Below, one piece after another: positions 13,646-25,829 of a stretch of 64,000 bases of DNA (positions are counted from its first letter, which is position 1; every line of letters begins with the position of its first letter). The stretch is from Echinococcus granulosus (lineage: Eukaryota; Platyhelminthes; Cestoda; Cyclophyllidea; Taeniidae), in NCBI RefSeq assembly GCF_000524195.1, contig NW_020170528.1:69035-133034 (forward strand), in the 5' to 3' direction. The translations under genes and the position numbers were made by a program. The notes beneath the pieces are model-generated. The model was not told the DNA's origin. It saw only the letters and a program-made list of their open reading frames with translations, and ran no database searches.

Positions 13646-14734
13646 CCATCAACACCGGGTCATAACATCTACCCGTCCCTCCAACCATCCGTCCGCCTAT
13701 CTTTACAAACATGCCTAACTTCCGAGGCATTTCTATATCCAGTCATTCATCAGTTTCCAGTTCGGACAGTTATTTTTGCTACTTTAGCTAAAATTATTTC
13801 AGCTTATCCAAAATTGTGCCTCCGCATCATTCCAGTGTGTAATTTCTGCATGCATCCAACCCGCCACCACAGCTGCCTTCAGCCCACGCCATTTGCTTTG
13901 ATCTCGTCTCCCAAGCGGTATCAGCTTAAGTGCCCCCAATGAATCCAAATTCCAATTGGTTTTTTGTGATGAATGTATTTTTCTGTTTTGTCGCCAAAAA
14001 CAGTTACCTTTTCATTACCGAATAGCAGCGGACAAAGCGTCAATTTTCAGACTGTCCGTGTTGCATTACTCCCAATGATGGTGCCGCACTTGCTAATGCT
14101 GTGTTCGCTACTAGGGTCACACATTCTTAAAAAATCTATGCTAACTGCCCACTTCAAATCGTGTCACCGACGGATTGGTAGTATCGAGAACAAGAAATTG
14201 GAAGCATCCTACCCCCTGGACGGCATAACTGCAAATAAAGCATACCCTCCGTGGACAGTGGTAGTCGATTGTCGTCTGAGATTCAGGTGAAGGCAGACAG
14301 TTGATGCAGTCTTTAATAAAGGCGAAGTAACTGCAGTCAGAGTTGAGTGATGGAGAGAAAAAAAAAAACAAACTTCTCTCAGACACTTTTCTGCCTGTCT
14401 AGGAGGCTCCAAGCATTGTAAATGTAGACAACGGTGATTCAGACACGAGGGATTCATGAAGCTAGTCTGCCCTGGCTGGTGAATTTGCAACCCTGCATGT
14501 GCTCCATTGTCTTGTCGCCTAGCAAGACGCTCCGCGCATTTTTCAACCACCACCAGCATCGGGATATCCAAGATTCTCTTCGAGTCACAAAGAAACTTCA
14601 TCATTGCTGAATCGAAAAGAAGAACATGTACTGTAAAACCTGATCTATTCTAGAAAGGGAAAAAGGGTCTTATAACTCAGGAAAACCCTGATTTGGTTGC
14701 TTCATCAGGAAGTAACAGCAGCACGAGTTTCTTG

Positions 14735-15244
14735 AAAACCCACTTTAATGGGAAGATTTGTCACTACTACCGTCTTCCTCTCGCTGTTGTTTGCCCACTC
14801 TTCAGTTTACTTCACATCCAAGGCTAATGCTCGGAATTAGTGCCACCCACCATCCAGCCAAATGCCATCAGGCGCAATTCGCACGCCCTGACTGAGAGTG
14901 GACATGAGGCAGTGTCCACCACTCTCTCATCCTCTCCTTGGTACTCATCCTCTCGTGGCTCCGTTATGTGACAATATGAGGCATGAATCATGAGGCACGA
15001 GGTGTTTTCATGTTTTGTAAGGAAAAGGCGAAGGCCTTCTTGCCACGGAGTCACTACTATTCCTTACTGTCTCAGATGAAGACGTTGATGATCAACAGGA
15101 GGAAGAATTAGACGTCCCCCAAACAATCCTTCATGTTGTATCGAGCAGATGGACGTCAGGTACAGTCGTTGCTTGGAGAACAGCTCCATCTGTAGTCCAA
15201 CACACGCACAAATGACCTTCGGTGGATTGGATGAGGTTGGAAAA
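14735..15244 (+). repeat. Dispersed repeat family A, copy 2
   Basis: Direct copy of 5770-6338, missing about 40 bases near its left end (after CTCTTCAGTTTACTTC). The similarity ends soon after CAGCTCCATCTGTAGTCCA. The surroundings of the two copies are unrelated, so it is a dispersed element and not a segmental duplication. Confidence 0.85.
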
Positions 15245-18200
15245 TGTGTCGGTTCTCAATTCGAGGAAGGTTTTGCCGTATTGGCAGACACCGGGCACCA
15301 GTCACAAGCTGGCATAGGTGTCCGAATGTAGTAAGGATATTTCAAAAAATAATTAATTCCTTTCTTACTTTTATTAACTCAAAATCTCTGCATGGTCTGA
15401 AGAATCCACTTTCTTCACTTACCTTCTGTTACTATAGGGTTAAGATCGGAATTTGCTCAAATTCAAACTTGCAGTTAAATCTAGTGATATTCTACTGAAT
15501 TAATTCTATTTTCGATTTTTTTTCCTATTTTGCTTGCAATAGCCTAAATTTGCAGCTGTTGTCATACCGACGATCGACTCCTTCCCTACCCTCCAGGTAG
15601 GCCTATTCCCTCCTTTCCTCTCTTTTTCTGCTATGCTGCTGACTGCAAATTGTATTTTAATCTGAAAGTAAAAGATGAAGCCATGTTAAGGAAATTGGGG
15701 AATATAATTTGACAAACTTGAAATAGCCCTATTTCATGGTTGAGGTAATATTTCGGGGATTTAACAGACACTTTAGATATCTCATCTCTTGATAGGCCAA
15801 ATACACCAGAGAGATTCGTCCTTGGAAAGGAGAGCCCAAGACTGCACAATGCTCTGCAACAAGTATGTCATCTACACTAACCACTTTTCATTGGAATGCC
15901 TGTCAGCAAACTAACATCGAAAAGGTGGAGTATTGTGTCGCCAGATCGTTAAATTTTGCAGAAATCTAGATCAATGTGGCTGCCAAAAGTCGGTGTAGTC
16001 TTGATGGATCCTCTATAGTGGGTCCCCACATTATTCACTTATAAAAACAACAGCAAGTGTTTACCATTTGTCACGTTTAGGCTTGCTATCCAAAGCAACC
16101 CTCGAAGCGCCCGCCCTAAATACTTAATAGGACATACCAAGTCGAAACAACATTTGTCATCAAAGTACAGAAGTACTGCATTGCCATGGTAGCACCAAGT
16201 TGATAATCGAAGCCGCGGGCAATGAAAAGCCCGCAAATGAAAACAACCTTACTGGAATAAGGATATTTAGGTCGAACGAGTGGGTACTACTTATTACCTA
16301 TTAAAGTAGCAAACACTAGTAACAACATTCACTTTTTTCCACTTTAAAGTTGGGAGATGACCTTTCAATTCACCAGTCTGGAAAAACACTTCTTTGACGT
16401 GAGACTTACTCTATCTTTAGAAATTGTGTAAAGGAAAATTCACCTCCATAAATAATTCATCGTGTAATCTGATCTTCCGGGGAAAATTTTACGAGAAATT
16501 TGCTTTGTGATGGCTCCAGAGTTCTAAATCTTCTCTTTCAGCCATTTTTGAAGATGGTACAAAGTATAAAATTGTAGGAATTTATTAAAAGTTATTTACA
16601 TCGGAAAAGGAGGCAAGGAGGAAAAGTCAAGAAGTTAGAGCCCTCTTGCCTTGGAGTACTTCCGCATTGGGTAGTTATTTAGATAATAAAAGAAATGGAA
16701 GAGTGCTGGGAAGTTCCACAACCCCAGGAAGCGACTCTATTTAATTCTCCTAGAAGCATGCATTTCTCAACTGGTCAACAGACTTTAAATGTGCTACTAA
16801 TCACCGGTAAGCTCAAGGTTAACCAAAAAACAAGAATGGAACCGACCTGCAACTCCAGTATCGTGCACATGAACTGTACCCTGCGGCTCACTCACGCCGG
16901 TCGGTATCGGAGCCGTCCCTGTTGAAGCCCTCACCTCTTTTATTATTCCAGTTCAAAGCTCGGTACGAATCATAGCAGATTATAATAGACGAAGAAGTGG
17001 AATAAGGCGCAAATTGTACACAAGTTCCCGCCTGTTATATCTGGCTTTGGCGTCGGACAGGGGTTGCTTCAAATTTGCTTGGCATGCATAAAATGAGAGA
17101 TGAAATTCAACGTAATTAGCAGAGAACACTGAATGAAAAATCCCGCTTACAGTTCCATGCTGTCTTCCAACACCGCCTAGAGTTGAGGCTGTTAAGTCAA
17201 CTAAAAAGAAACTCCTTATTCACTTCATCTCAGTTGATTAAGCTTTGCGCAGTAAATGCTTGTTTGAAATGTTCACAAAAGCCGGTTTGAAACACCACAA
17301 AACACGTAAACGACAGTATAATTATTTGAAATTAATTTATTAATTTACCGAACATTGACAGTAAACCTGGAAACTTACTAATGCAATTACAATGGGCAAT
17401 TTCACAAGAGAAATTTTACGGTCCAATACCAGTACCGCGACCTCATTAATTGAAAAGCACAGAGGTATCATAGTGTCACTTCCAGTTCTGGCTCGCGATT
17501 AACAGGAAGACGCGCCTCTGTCAAAGAATAGGCACGGGGTACGCCAGGAACGACATTCAAGAACTAGGGAGGCACATATACAGACTGCTATCTGTCGTAG
17601 TGATGCATCAAACTGCTCGGACTCCTCAATCTCCGTGAGTTTTACCAACGTGCTAGTCGTACAACTTCCCGTCTAGACGCATAGCTATACCCCTTAAAAG
17701 TGCTTTACATCGAAAAGGGGGGATTGCTTCAAATGGGAAAAGAAAACGCTTCTCCAGAAATTGGTCACTTCAAGCATTCCCGTGTTCACAGCTGGTTACA
17801 TAAATAAGGAATTCAAGGGTGCCAACAGACATGCACAAGAGGGCGTTTGTTTAACCAGGCGATTAAGTTATTGCGGGAGTGATTCGCACATTCCGCATTT
17901 AGAAGTGAACAAATAAGCGCCACTGAGGGCGCCATTCCAAAGAGACACATTCCCATTGGCAAAAGTAGAATAAACACATAGAATCCGTTTTCTAGGTCTG
18001 TAATAGGTAGATATAGGTGTTAAAATCAGTGTCAAATTAATTAATCTAACAGGAGCACGAGCAATGGAGCACAGAAGAGACGCAGAGTCAGGATGGTGTT
18101 TTCCCTTTACACCAGTCCTAACGACTGATCACCCTCTTCTACTTCTCATCATATGATTATGCTTAATTATGACCTCTGACACACCCTCCAACTCCGAAAA

Positions 18201-19212
18201 AAGGTAAGAACTTCTCCTGTTAGCGTCATATTATGCAAAGTCAATTTTTTTTGGCAGTGCTTGGACTAAATCATGTCGTCAACAGATTGCTTGAGCTTTC
18301 ATCTATGAAGATGGTACAGTTTCTATATGAAATACCAAATCATATGACTTTGAAGGCTATATCTCAAAACTAATTTTCGCAACGGAAACCCTCATAGATG
18401 TTCCTACAGGTAAAGATCCAACGACGTGTAAGTCATAATTCACTTGTCAAAAAACCGAGTATGTGAAGAGTAAAGCAGGTTCTATTCACGTGCAATAGAA
18501 CAGAAGAACCTATAAAAAAATAAGGCAGAGAACAACTGAAATGCATTGGAGAATAACAGAATTTGTGCATTTTACTTAGACCAAGTAGAAAATGGGACTT
18601 TATTCCTAAAGTATCAAGTTCGGTAATAAAATGAGTCCACATTGAGCAATGGCGCAGTTGAATAAGGACTACAAAAATAACCAAAAGAATTACAGGAAAG
18701 GTAAGCGTACTTATTTGCTTAAACGTGTGCGGATGATTCAAGGCGAGATCTCCGAAAGTCGGTGCAAATACCCAATCTATGAATCTACTACTGAAATCAA
18801 CTTGAGTAGCAAATAGTTCGAAGTTTGCTCCAAGAACAGGTCCGATCAAATCTCAACGCTGCAATAGCCAGCGAAACATGAAATTAACAGTATGGTTGAG
18901 CTCTTCCAAATCAATGCATACCCAGCCCCCAAAACAAAAGGCAATATGCAGTAAAGCGATAAAGCAATTATGCTCTGTAGACGTCAAATTATTAGGATGG
19001 CTCTTGGAAGTCATAAGCCACCTAATTTCGACGATAAAGCTCCCCATTACTGCACAGTAAAACAGTCTTCATAACTGTAAGACACGGGTTCTTTGTCTGT
19101 GAAGAAATTTTAATAAGAGGTATTAAGAATGCACAGAAATGTAATAATAGGGAACCAATAAATACAAAAACAAACGATTGCAAAGTCAAACTCCTCGAAC
19201 CGTTCGCCTTAC
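15245..19212. other. Non-coding region
   Basis: Nothing recognised. The frame at 18433-18849 begins protein-like but soon becomes composition-driven. Confidence 0.45.
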
Positions 19213-19294
19213 CTTTCCCATTGGCACTAGTCAGTCCGGTATCGTTAAAATGGTGATGTAGAACTTTGCCACCAATTAGCGGAGAGCTTGACAT
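19213..19294 (-). CDS. Possible first coding exon
   Basis: ATG at 19294 followed by 27 codons (MSSSPLIGGKVLHHHFNDTG, LTSANGK) and a good GTAAGG donor in phase 1. The downstream partner is unclear. A frame near 18.85 kb (IGPVLGANFELFATQVDFSS) could be read in matching phase, but its acceptor is weak. Not recognised as a family. Confidence 0.25.
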
Positions 19295-22200
19295 TTGCCT
19301 GAGCCAAACAGAGTTCTCAATTCATCACCCGCATTTATGGAAGATCTTCTCCGCGGCTAGTTCTGGATATTAAAAGCATTGCGAAGGAACTTCAAACCAC
19401 TAAGAGGCGGTGCACTCGTTTACAGTGAACTAGGAAACAACTCCTTCATATTACGATCTCTGCCCCAAAGGAACTAGAAAAATAAAAAAGGGACGAATTG
19501 CAGACGTCCATGAGCTTCACAGAAAGTGATGAAAAGAGAAGAATGACAGTACAATCAAGAATGCAGAATCTTATTCAACATCATAACAATTAAAAACTTT
19601 CAAACAGTTGAAAATCAAGGCAAGATAAACGGGTAGATAGAAATAGTTAACAGTAAAAGTAAATGCTCATAAAAATCGGCCATTTTGTTTCTAACAAGCT
19701 TGTGGGAAAGACCGAACGTCAAAGAAGATGCTAATAAAAATGTTGCATAATGCCTAAGACATCCAAAATTCGCCGTTGCATAAAAGGACTGGAAAACAGC
19801 TTAATTTAATACAGGTACCTTCACCTAATTGCTTAATCCAAGAGATATGACGAAAACTAGATAACAGTAACAAATCTGGTAGTCTGCAAAAATATGCTTT
19901 AAGAAAGGCGCTGACGTGCACGATAACACTACTCACAATACACTAACACTCACCAAATGACGAAAACAGCAACACAACAAGAGCTTGACTGCTTTTAGAC
20001 GCGTATTGAAGTAAAGGCAGTAAGTAAAACGAATGCTTTATCATAAAAAGATGGAAAATGCCAAATTTGGACAGCTGAATGCATTAATAGCTTCGACTGC
20101 AAACAGAATTCTTGGTTGAAACCATATATAACTGGTTGAAACTACGCCCATTGTAGCATCCCAAGACTTCCCTGAAGACAAAAGAAGACACAATACTCGG
20201 GTAGAATATATATGTTCAGCACAGGGAAGGCGTTTGGGCTACTGGCATAGCCCGAAGGCCAGTGCACTCAGCGATGCACAAGAAGGCAAATTCAGAAGTT
20301 CGAAAGTGGCGCCTCGCCAATACCGAGGGAAAAGTCACCATAATTCTACACCTGTTGTTCAAAAAAAGTTAAAATACTTTTAGGAATAAAAACGTCAATG
20401 AATTGATTTACTTACAATATTGGAGTCCTTAAAAATTACAGATAAAGTACTGCTGCCCATTAAGATTCAACATGCTTGTTTGCCTTGAAAAATTACATTT
20501 TTGCGATAAAAATTAACGTTTTAAAAGTTTACCTGTATTGAGTGTTTTATTTAAACGAAGTTACTCATAGGAAATGAAAACTGAGGTTTGCAACGATAAT
20601 GATACTGATGCTCCACTGACGTGGTCCGATTCATCTTTCAAGAGCGCTCACTTAAGTTTGAGCTTCTGTTTACGTAAGTCTTGGTGTTTGTGGATTTTGT
20701 TCGTTACTGCAGGTCCTTCACATGGTCTTACGCAGTGTGAACTGTACTTCGTCTTTGTTTAATCTGACATTTCTGCTGTCAATGTTTTAGTTTACCAGGT
20801 GCCTTATTATAACCTGCCTAATTAACTTTGTTTTATCGGCATGGCACTTTGGAAATTGAAATAAGTCGTTGCCTTACTTGTACTGGGTATAATTTGGCGT
20901 CGGTTTAGCATCCTTTCTAGCCATTGGGCTTTTGTGGGAATTTGGTTCCTGAAGTTGCGTATTATAATGAAAGTGGTCTTAGGATTCGACACAATATTTT
21001 GAGCTCATGGTGTAGAATTTGGTCACGGGGATCTTCTTTAACAAATTTCGGCTACGTAAAACGCCTTTTGTGAATGCTTTTCTAGAGGAACTCATTACAG
21101 CATGTAGGAGGTCGTGAATGATTTTCCTAGATTTTTTTCATCTTACTTCACAGTTCATGACATACTAGGAGCTATGGCTATTTGGATTCCATCAACGAGT
21201 TCTAACGACCACGCACTAAGTGAAGTTTAGAAACTGGGTGCAGAGCCGATAGCGTGCTGCTCTATATAGTCTACCTTGCTAGTCATTTCGGCACAATTAC
21301 CTGCTCCCGCTCAAGACGGGCGCTTAATTAATGACCTTTGTACGGCATCTAGGTTGCATGCAATCATACGACAAGTAATTCATATTCTCTACTAATGGCC
21401 TCTGTGGTACAAGCGACAGATGTTATTTATCATATTGGTTTGTTTCTGTTTTCAAGCAGGTATTATGCTCTGTTCTTAGTTTTTGCGGCTCGTGTTTTTA
21501 GCCTATTCAATTTCATCATAATTTGGGAGACATAGCTTTTCATTAAGAAATCCAATTATCCGCTCTGCAGTGCGGCGGTTTTTAAGCCCTAATAAATGTG
21601 TCAGAGACAATCATTTTTGAAGTATCATCGTACCACTTTTCTTGTCACTGCAGTTTATTTTGAAGTTCGATTCTTTGGAAATGTGTGTAATTCATCCTCA
21701 TCAAACCCTCTCATTTATTCATTAACTTCCCAATTGGTCAGTTATTTTACCACTAATAAACCGTATCATCATTGCAGGAACCTTATCGGTTTTGATCAGT
21801 GCTAGCAACGGGAGAGTGGTTTGTGTATTAGCGAGGGCTTTTGGTTTATTCGTTAGAATTTTTCACTGTCCTTCAAATTGTGGATCAGGTGGAATTCTCT
21901 TTGCTAATTTTCCTAGTGTCGTTTTTTATTGTGCTTTTCTAATTTGTTCCTTCTGTATTATCTTGCTGATTCACTTCCACTGTAGTGGGTGGATGTCTTT
22001 AATTACTTTGATTTCCTATTCTACCACTAATACACTCCCGTGATTGTTAGTGAAGTCTCTGATGGTGATTGGGTGGCTAGATTTGTATGTACTGCTGATG
22101 TTCTGGTGAAAAGGACTTGCTTTTGTAGCCATAAATCGGTTACTGTGGTGATGTTTTCCAGTGCTAGGTGATAGTTTTTATCCAGGTAATATTCGACGTT

Positions 22201-23198
22201 CATGTCTCTTGCCGGTCTAGCCCCATACTCAAGATGGTAAGGCGGGGGGGGGGGGGGCAGTGGAAGTGAATGTGTGCATAGGGCAATGGTGGTAAAGCCC
22301 CTTACGAACGGTGACGTTATACTCATAATCGTAAATGTCTACTCGTACTGAAGGTTTTCAACACATTAGGTTCGGTGTGGGACGCCCAACCACCCAGCGG
22401 TGAGATATTGGTTTGGCGCAGACGTTTTAGGTACGGCCCTACCTCCGTGACGTTTCAGGCTACGGTGATTCACTTTCTAAACCGCAACCCAGATGGTCAT
22501 CCCTGTGAACATTCAGCGCTTGATGCCCCTAATTATGCACAACTGCAATTGCACAAGAACCAGATCTCTGTGGAAATGCTGAACACAACAGCATCATTCA
22601 CGAATGCTTACAACTTTGAAAAATGGCTACACGCTGGGTAACAGGACGGCTTTACGCTTTCAATCAGTACAGTAAAATGACTGCTAAGCTGAAATAAAGG
22701 GGCGTTTAGGCAAGGAAGATAAGGATCTCCTGGTTTGCATTACTAGCTGGGTGGAAACTTGGGTATGAATTCGCCATTTAACTTCGGAATCAAAGCGGAC
22801 ATGGAAGCAATCAGAACTTGTGGATTCACCATCGCAATTGCGACACTAACAAAGAAATGGTGCAGACTGTGCTAGGGTGCATTTTTTGCGCTGGAAATCC
22901 TTATTATGCTAAATTTTTACAGGCATGGTTTAATAGCTGGGATCACTAAATACGGCTTCCGTCTCTTGTTTCGATTTGACTTAGTCGGCTTTGCACTAGC
23001 CCCTATTCCTTTTCACTTCAACTTGGATTGTAGGATTGCGTCCCGTGGAAAGGAGTTGACTGTAGCCTCATTAAACTACTCGTTTCCACCATTTATCAAA
23101 ATCGTCATTTTGCAGCCAATACGCCATGGTGCTAATGCTTGAAGCTTACTTTTTTGGGGTTGGTTGGAGTAACGTCCATCTGTGCCATATGCTGCAGT
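19295..23198. other. Non-coding region
   Basis: AT-rich, with a poly-G run at 22244. No supported gene. Confidence 0.5.
22244..22257. repeat. Poly-G run of 14
   Basis: Homopolymer in non-coding DNA; length may be unreliable. Confidence 0.95.
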
Positions 23199-23206
23199 TA
23201 TAAAAA
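23199..23206 (+). promoter_or_regulatory. TATA box before the small intronless gene
   Basis: TATAAAAA about 52-59 bases before the ATG at 23258. The usual 25-30 base distance to the transcription start would put the start near 23230, giving a short leader. Supported only by sequence and position. Confidence 0.35.
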
Positions 23207-23257
23207 TCGGACAAGTGAGCAATGTCATTGGGGCTGCCAGAGGCGAAACCGGACACG

Positions 23258-23539
23258 ATGGAGGAGATTTTCTCGGAGAAGTGTCAACGTATCGAGCTGG
23301 AGGCCTACAGTCTCTACCACTTTGACGAGTTGGTGATAGACGGACGCAGATACCAGTATCGCCTTTCCACCAAAGGTGACGTGATGACCGTGGTCTGTAG
23401 ACTGGCGGGCCAGGATCTCCTTCTCGTCTCTGTGTGGACCAATATGGAGCACGAGAATCGCATCCGCGAGATCCACCAACACATCCTGGAACGCGAGAAA
23501 GCCACCCCTCCTCTTGACCCCAACCAAGGCCGGGGTTAG
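23258..23539 (+). CDS. Small intronless protein of 93 residues, unknown function
   Basis: An open frame with clearly higher GC and more orderly codon use than its surroundings. It reads MEEIFSEKCQRIELEAYSLY, HFDELVIDGRRYQYRLST, a beta-rich middle (DVMTVVCRLAGQDLLLVSVW) and a charged helix-like end (ENRIREIHQHILEREKA), then TAG. Alternating strand and helix patterns suggest a small folded domain, but I do not recognise the family. An in-frame ATG at 23222 would add 12 residues. I prefer 23258 because a TATA box at 23199-23206 would place transcription start after 23222. A splice acceptor just upstream (GGGGCTGCCAG) is a further option, making this a last exon. An ATTAAA lies at 23780. Confidence 0.6.
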   Translation: MEEIFSEKCQRIELEAYSLYHFDELVIDGRRYQYRLSTKGDVMTVVCRLAGQDLLLVSVWTNMEHENRIREIHQHILEREKATPPLDPNQGRG

Positions 23540-25829
23540 GCATTCTTCGTCTACTTTGACCATAATAGTAGACGTTATAATGTATAAGAATACAGGCCTA
23601 GGTTATTAATGTTGCCAGGCAATGCAGAACTCCCAATCGAGCTACACTTAAAGGGCTTGTGTAATGTCACATATCGTTAGGAACAGATAGTCCGTCGCAT
23701 GGTCTACGATACTCGACAGTCACTCTTCCACTTCAGCTATCAGGCTCAGTAAACTTATCCACGGAGCAGGAATGACGCTATTAAAATCTTATGCAGTTTC
23801 ACTAATCCCACTGTGGCTCTTCAGTGTTTTAACCATCCGCGAAAGATATGTTATTTCTCTAAGCCTTAAAAGCGGCATTCAGTCCTTGAAATTGGAATGG
23901 TTATTCGTCTAAAATAGGTTGGTTACGATGGACTGAATACAACTTGTCGTCTTGCTATCACAGATGAGGATAAGCTGAAGTTTCACAGGCGCTGGAATCG
24001 CCATTAATAAGCACTGATTTGGATTTAGTCGATCCGAGTTGGAGGTCATTGCGTAGATTCAATCGCCACTCTTGTAATGGACGCCTACGTGTCACTGCCT
24101 CTACTGGTGTCAACTTCAGTGAACCATCTCATTTCCTTTTTTCAGACGGTTCAACCGCACCGACATTCAAAGGTTTTGTTTTCAACCGTTTCTACTAATA
24201 TGGACAGGGTAAATTTGTGCTTTTTTTGTTAAAATTACTTTCAATGACCTACTCTTTAGCCTTTCTCCTCCCCTTCCAGCCAGCCGCACGTCGATTTACT
24301 TTCACTGTGAGTCGGCGGTTTTGTGTAAATAGACTGTACCAACGCCCACTAACTTTATATGCATTTAAGCTGTTCCTCGTTTTAATATTTGTAAAATATA
24401 CGTTTTTTATAGGATTCATCCCTTCTCCCTTGACGTAAAGAGCATTTGCGTTGTTTGTTGCGTTTTTAGTCTTTTTAATCAGTGCATCTTGGTGTATATC
24501 CTTGAAAGTCATCGTCAAGACGGGATGTTAACCTAGAATGAGGAATGGGTTAGGACAGATCATATTTCATCTATTTATTGTTGATAGTCCTATGATACCA
24601 AACCAGCTTCCTTGATTATAAAATGCAGCTTTAATTATAAAGAAACTATCTTCCTTGACCCTGGGAAGTTGGGGATTGTTCCGAGAGTTCATTGGTTCAT
24701 GCATGAAATGTAAACTCTTACTGATACTGATATTTGAGCGTAGCATACAAAGGTGCAGAAGATCTCAACTTTGCTGTCTCGTTCGTGAGTTCTGCGTCTG
24801 AGACATGATTCGAACGCTTCGAAGGTACCTCTCATAGAATCACCATGTCAATGTCGACATCTTTGAACAGCGACAGGTGAGTTCTTTTCCGTCATTAGGT
24901 GTCATCCTCTTGTTTGTCAGATCCTGCTCAATTTTTCAATTGTTGAGTGAAATTTGTTGTTGCCCTCAGCTAAATCTGTAGATCTAGTCCATCACAGTTC
25001 ACTGCTGTTTCCTTTTGGCATCTTCAGGCGCGAGGGTCCTTTTTTTCCCGTGAGAAGCGATGCAAATGGATTCAGAAAGTATCGGATAAGAGACCAAGAG
25101 GTAGTAGTAGTACCTTCAAGCTTAGTAAATCAAGTTGACGCATAATTGAGCACTGAATACCAATTTGAAAGTCATGGCGACAAACAACTTCAAGTTCCCT
25201 GTAATTCGTCATTACAGTGGGCCACTACCTACCATCATGGCTTCCAATTCCCCAGGCAAACGACATCAAGCTTTTAGATCGTAGGTCGCAAGACGATAGA
25301 TCACGATCTATAGGACTCGTTACAGAAACAAAGGAGGTCCACGGATTCGACGACCACCTTGATGGCATGTTTACAGCCTTTCTGCTGTGTGCTGGTGCCA
25401 AACCTTCTTCCATACCCACGCGCCTTATTGCGTGCCCAAACCACCTTCATCATCATCATTCAGTCCAGTTCCGCAAATAAGGCAACCAGACACGTAGAGC
25501 AGACTTATGAATATATTTATAGTGATGCTCTTTGCACGAGGACAAGAGAAAGAAGAAATACCAGTGTAAAGGGCTGAGTTGACAGGTGTGAGCGAGTAAG
25601 TATACAAGGCGTGAGATTCGACACTTGTCTGTTCTTCTGCGGTCTGTCTTTCATTCTGATTTTAGAGTTGGGGTCACGCACGTATTTCGAGTAGTAGTGG
25701 TATATGTATATACACAGGAAAGAAAGTAGGGAAAGGGAGAAGAGGAACCTATTCCATGTCTTCTACGTCAGCTGCCACAGAGCCGAAATGCGATGGTAGA
25801 ATGGCTAACCTTCCATTAGCCAACTAACT
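23540..25829. other. Intergenic region between the small gene and the Notch stop
   Basis: 3' flanks of two convergent genes. ATTAAA at 23780 suits the plus-strand gene. No canonical poly(A) hexamer was seen for Notch within 600 bases. Confidence 0.5.

Larger units (their letters stand above)
11276..14734. other. Non-coding region with repeat copies
   Basis: Holds two palindromes (11561, 12824) and repeat C copy 2. The 142-codon frame at 13018 has no protein-like pattern or splice support. Confidence 0.5.

Noticed and set aside
18433..18849. 138-codon minus-strand frame with hydrophobic runs
   Set aside because: Only the first 45 codons look protein-like, the acceptor is weak, and the rest is driven by AT-rich composition.
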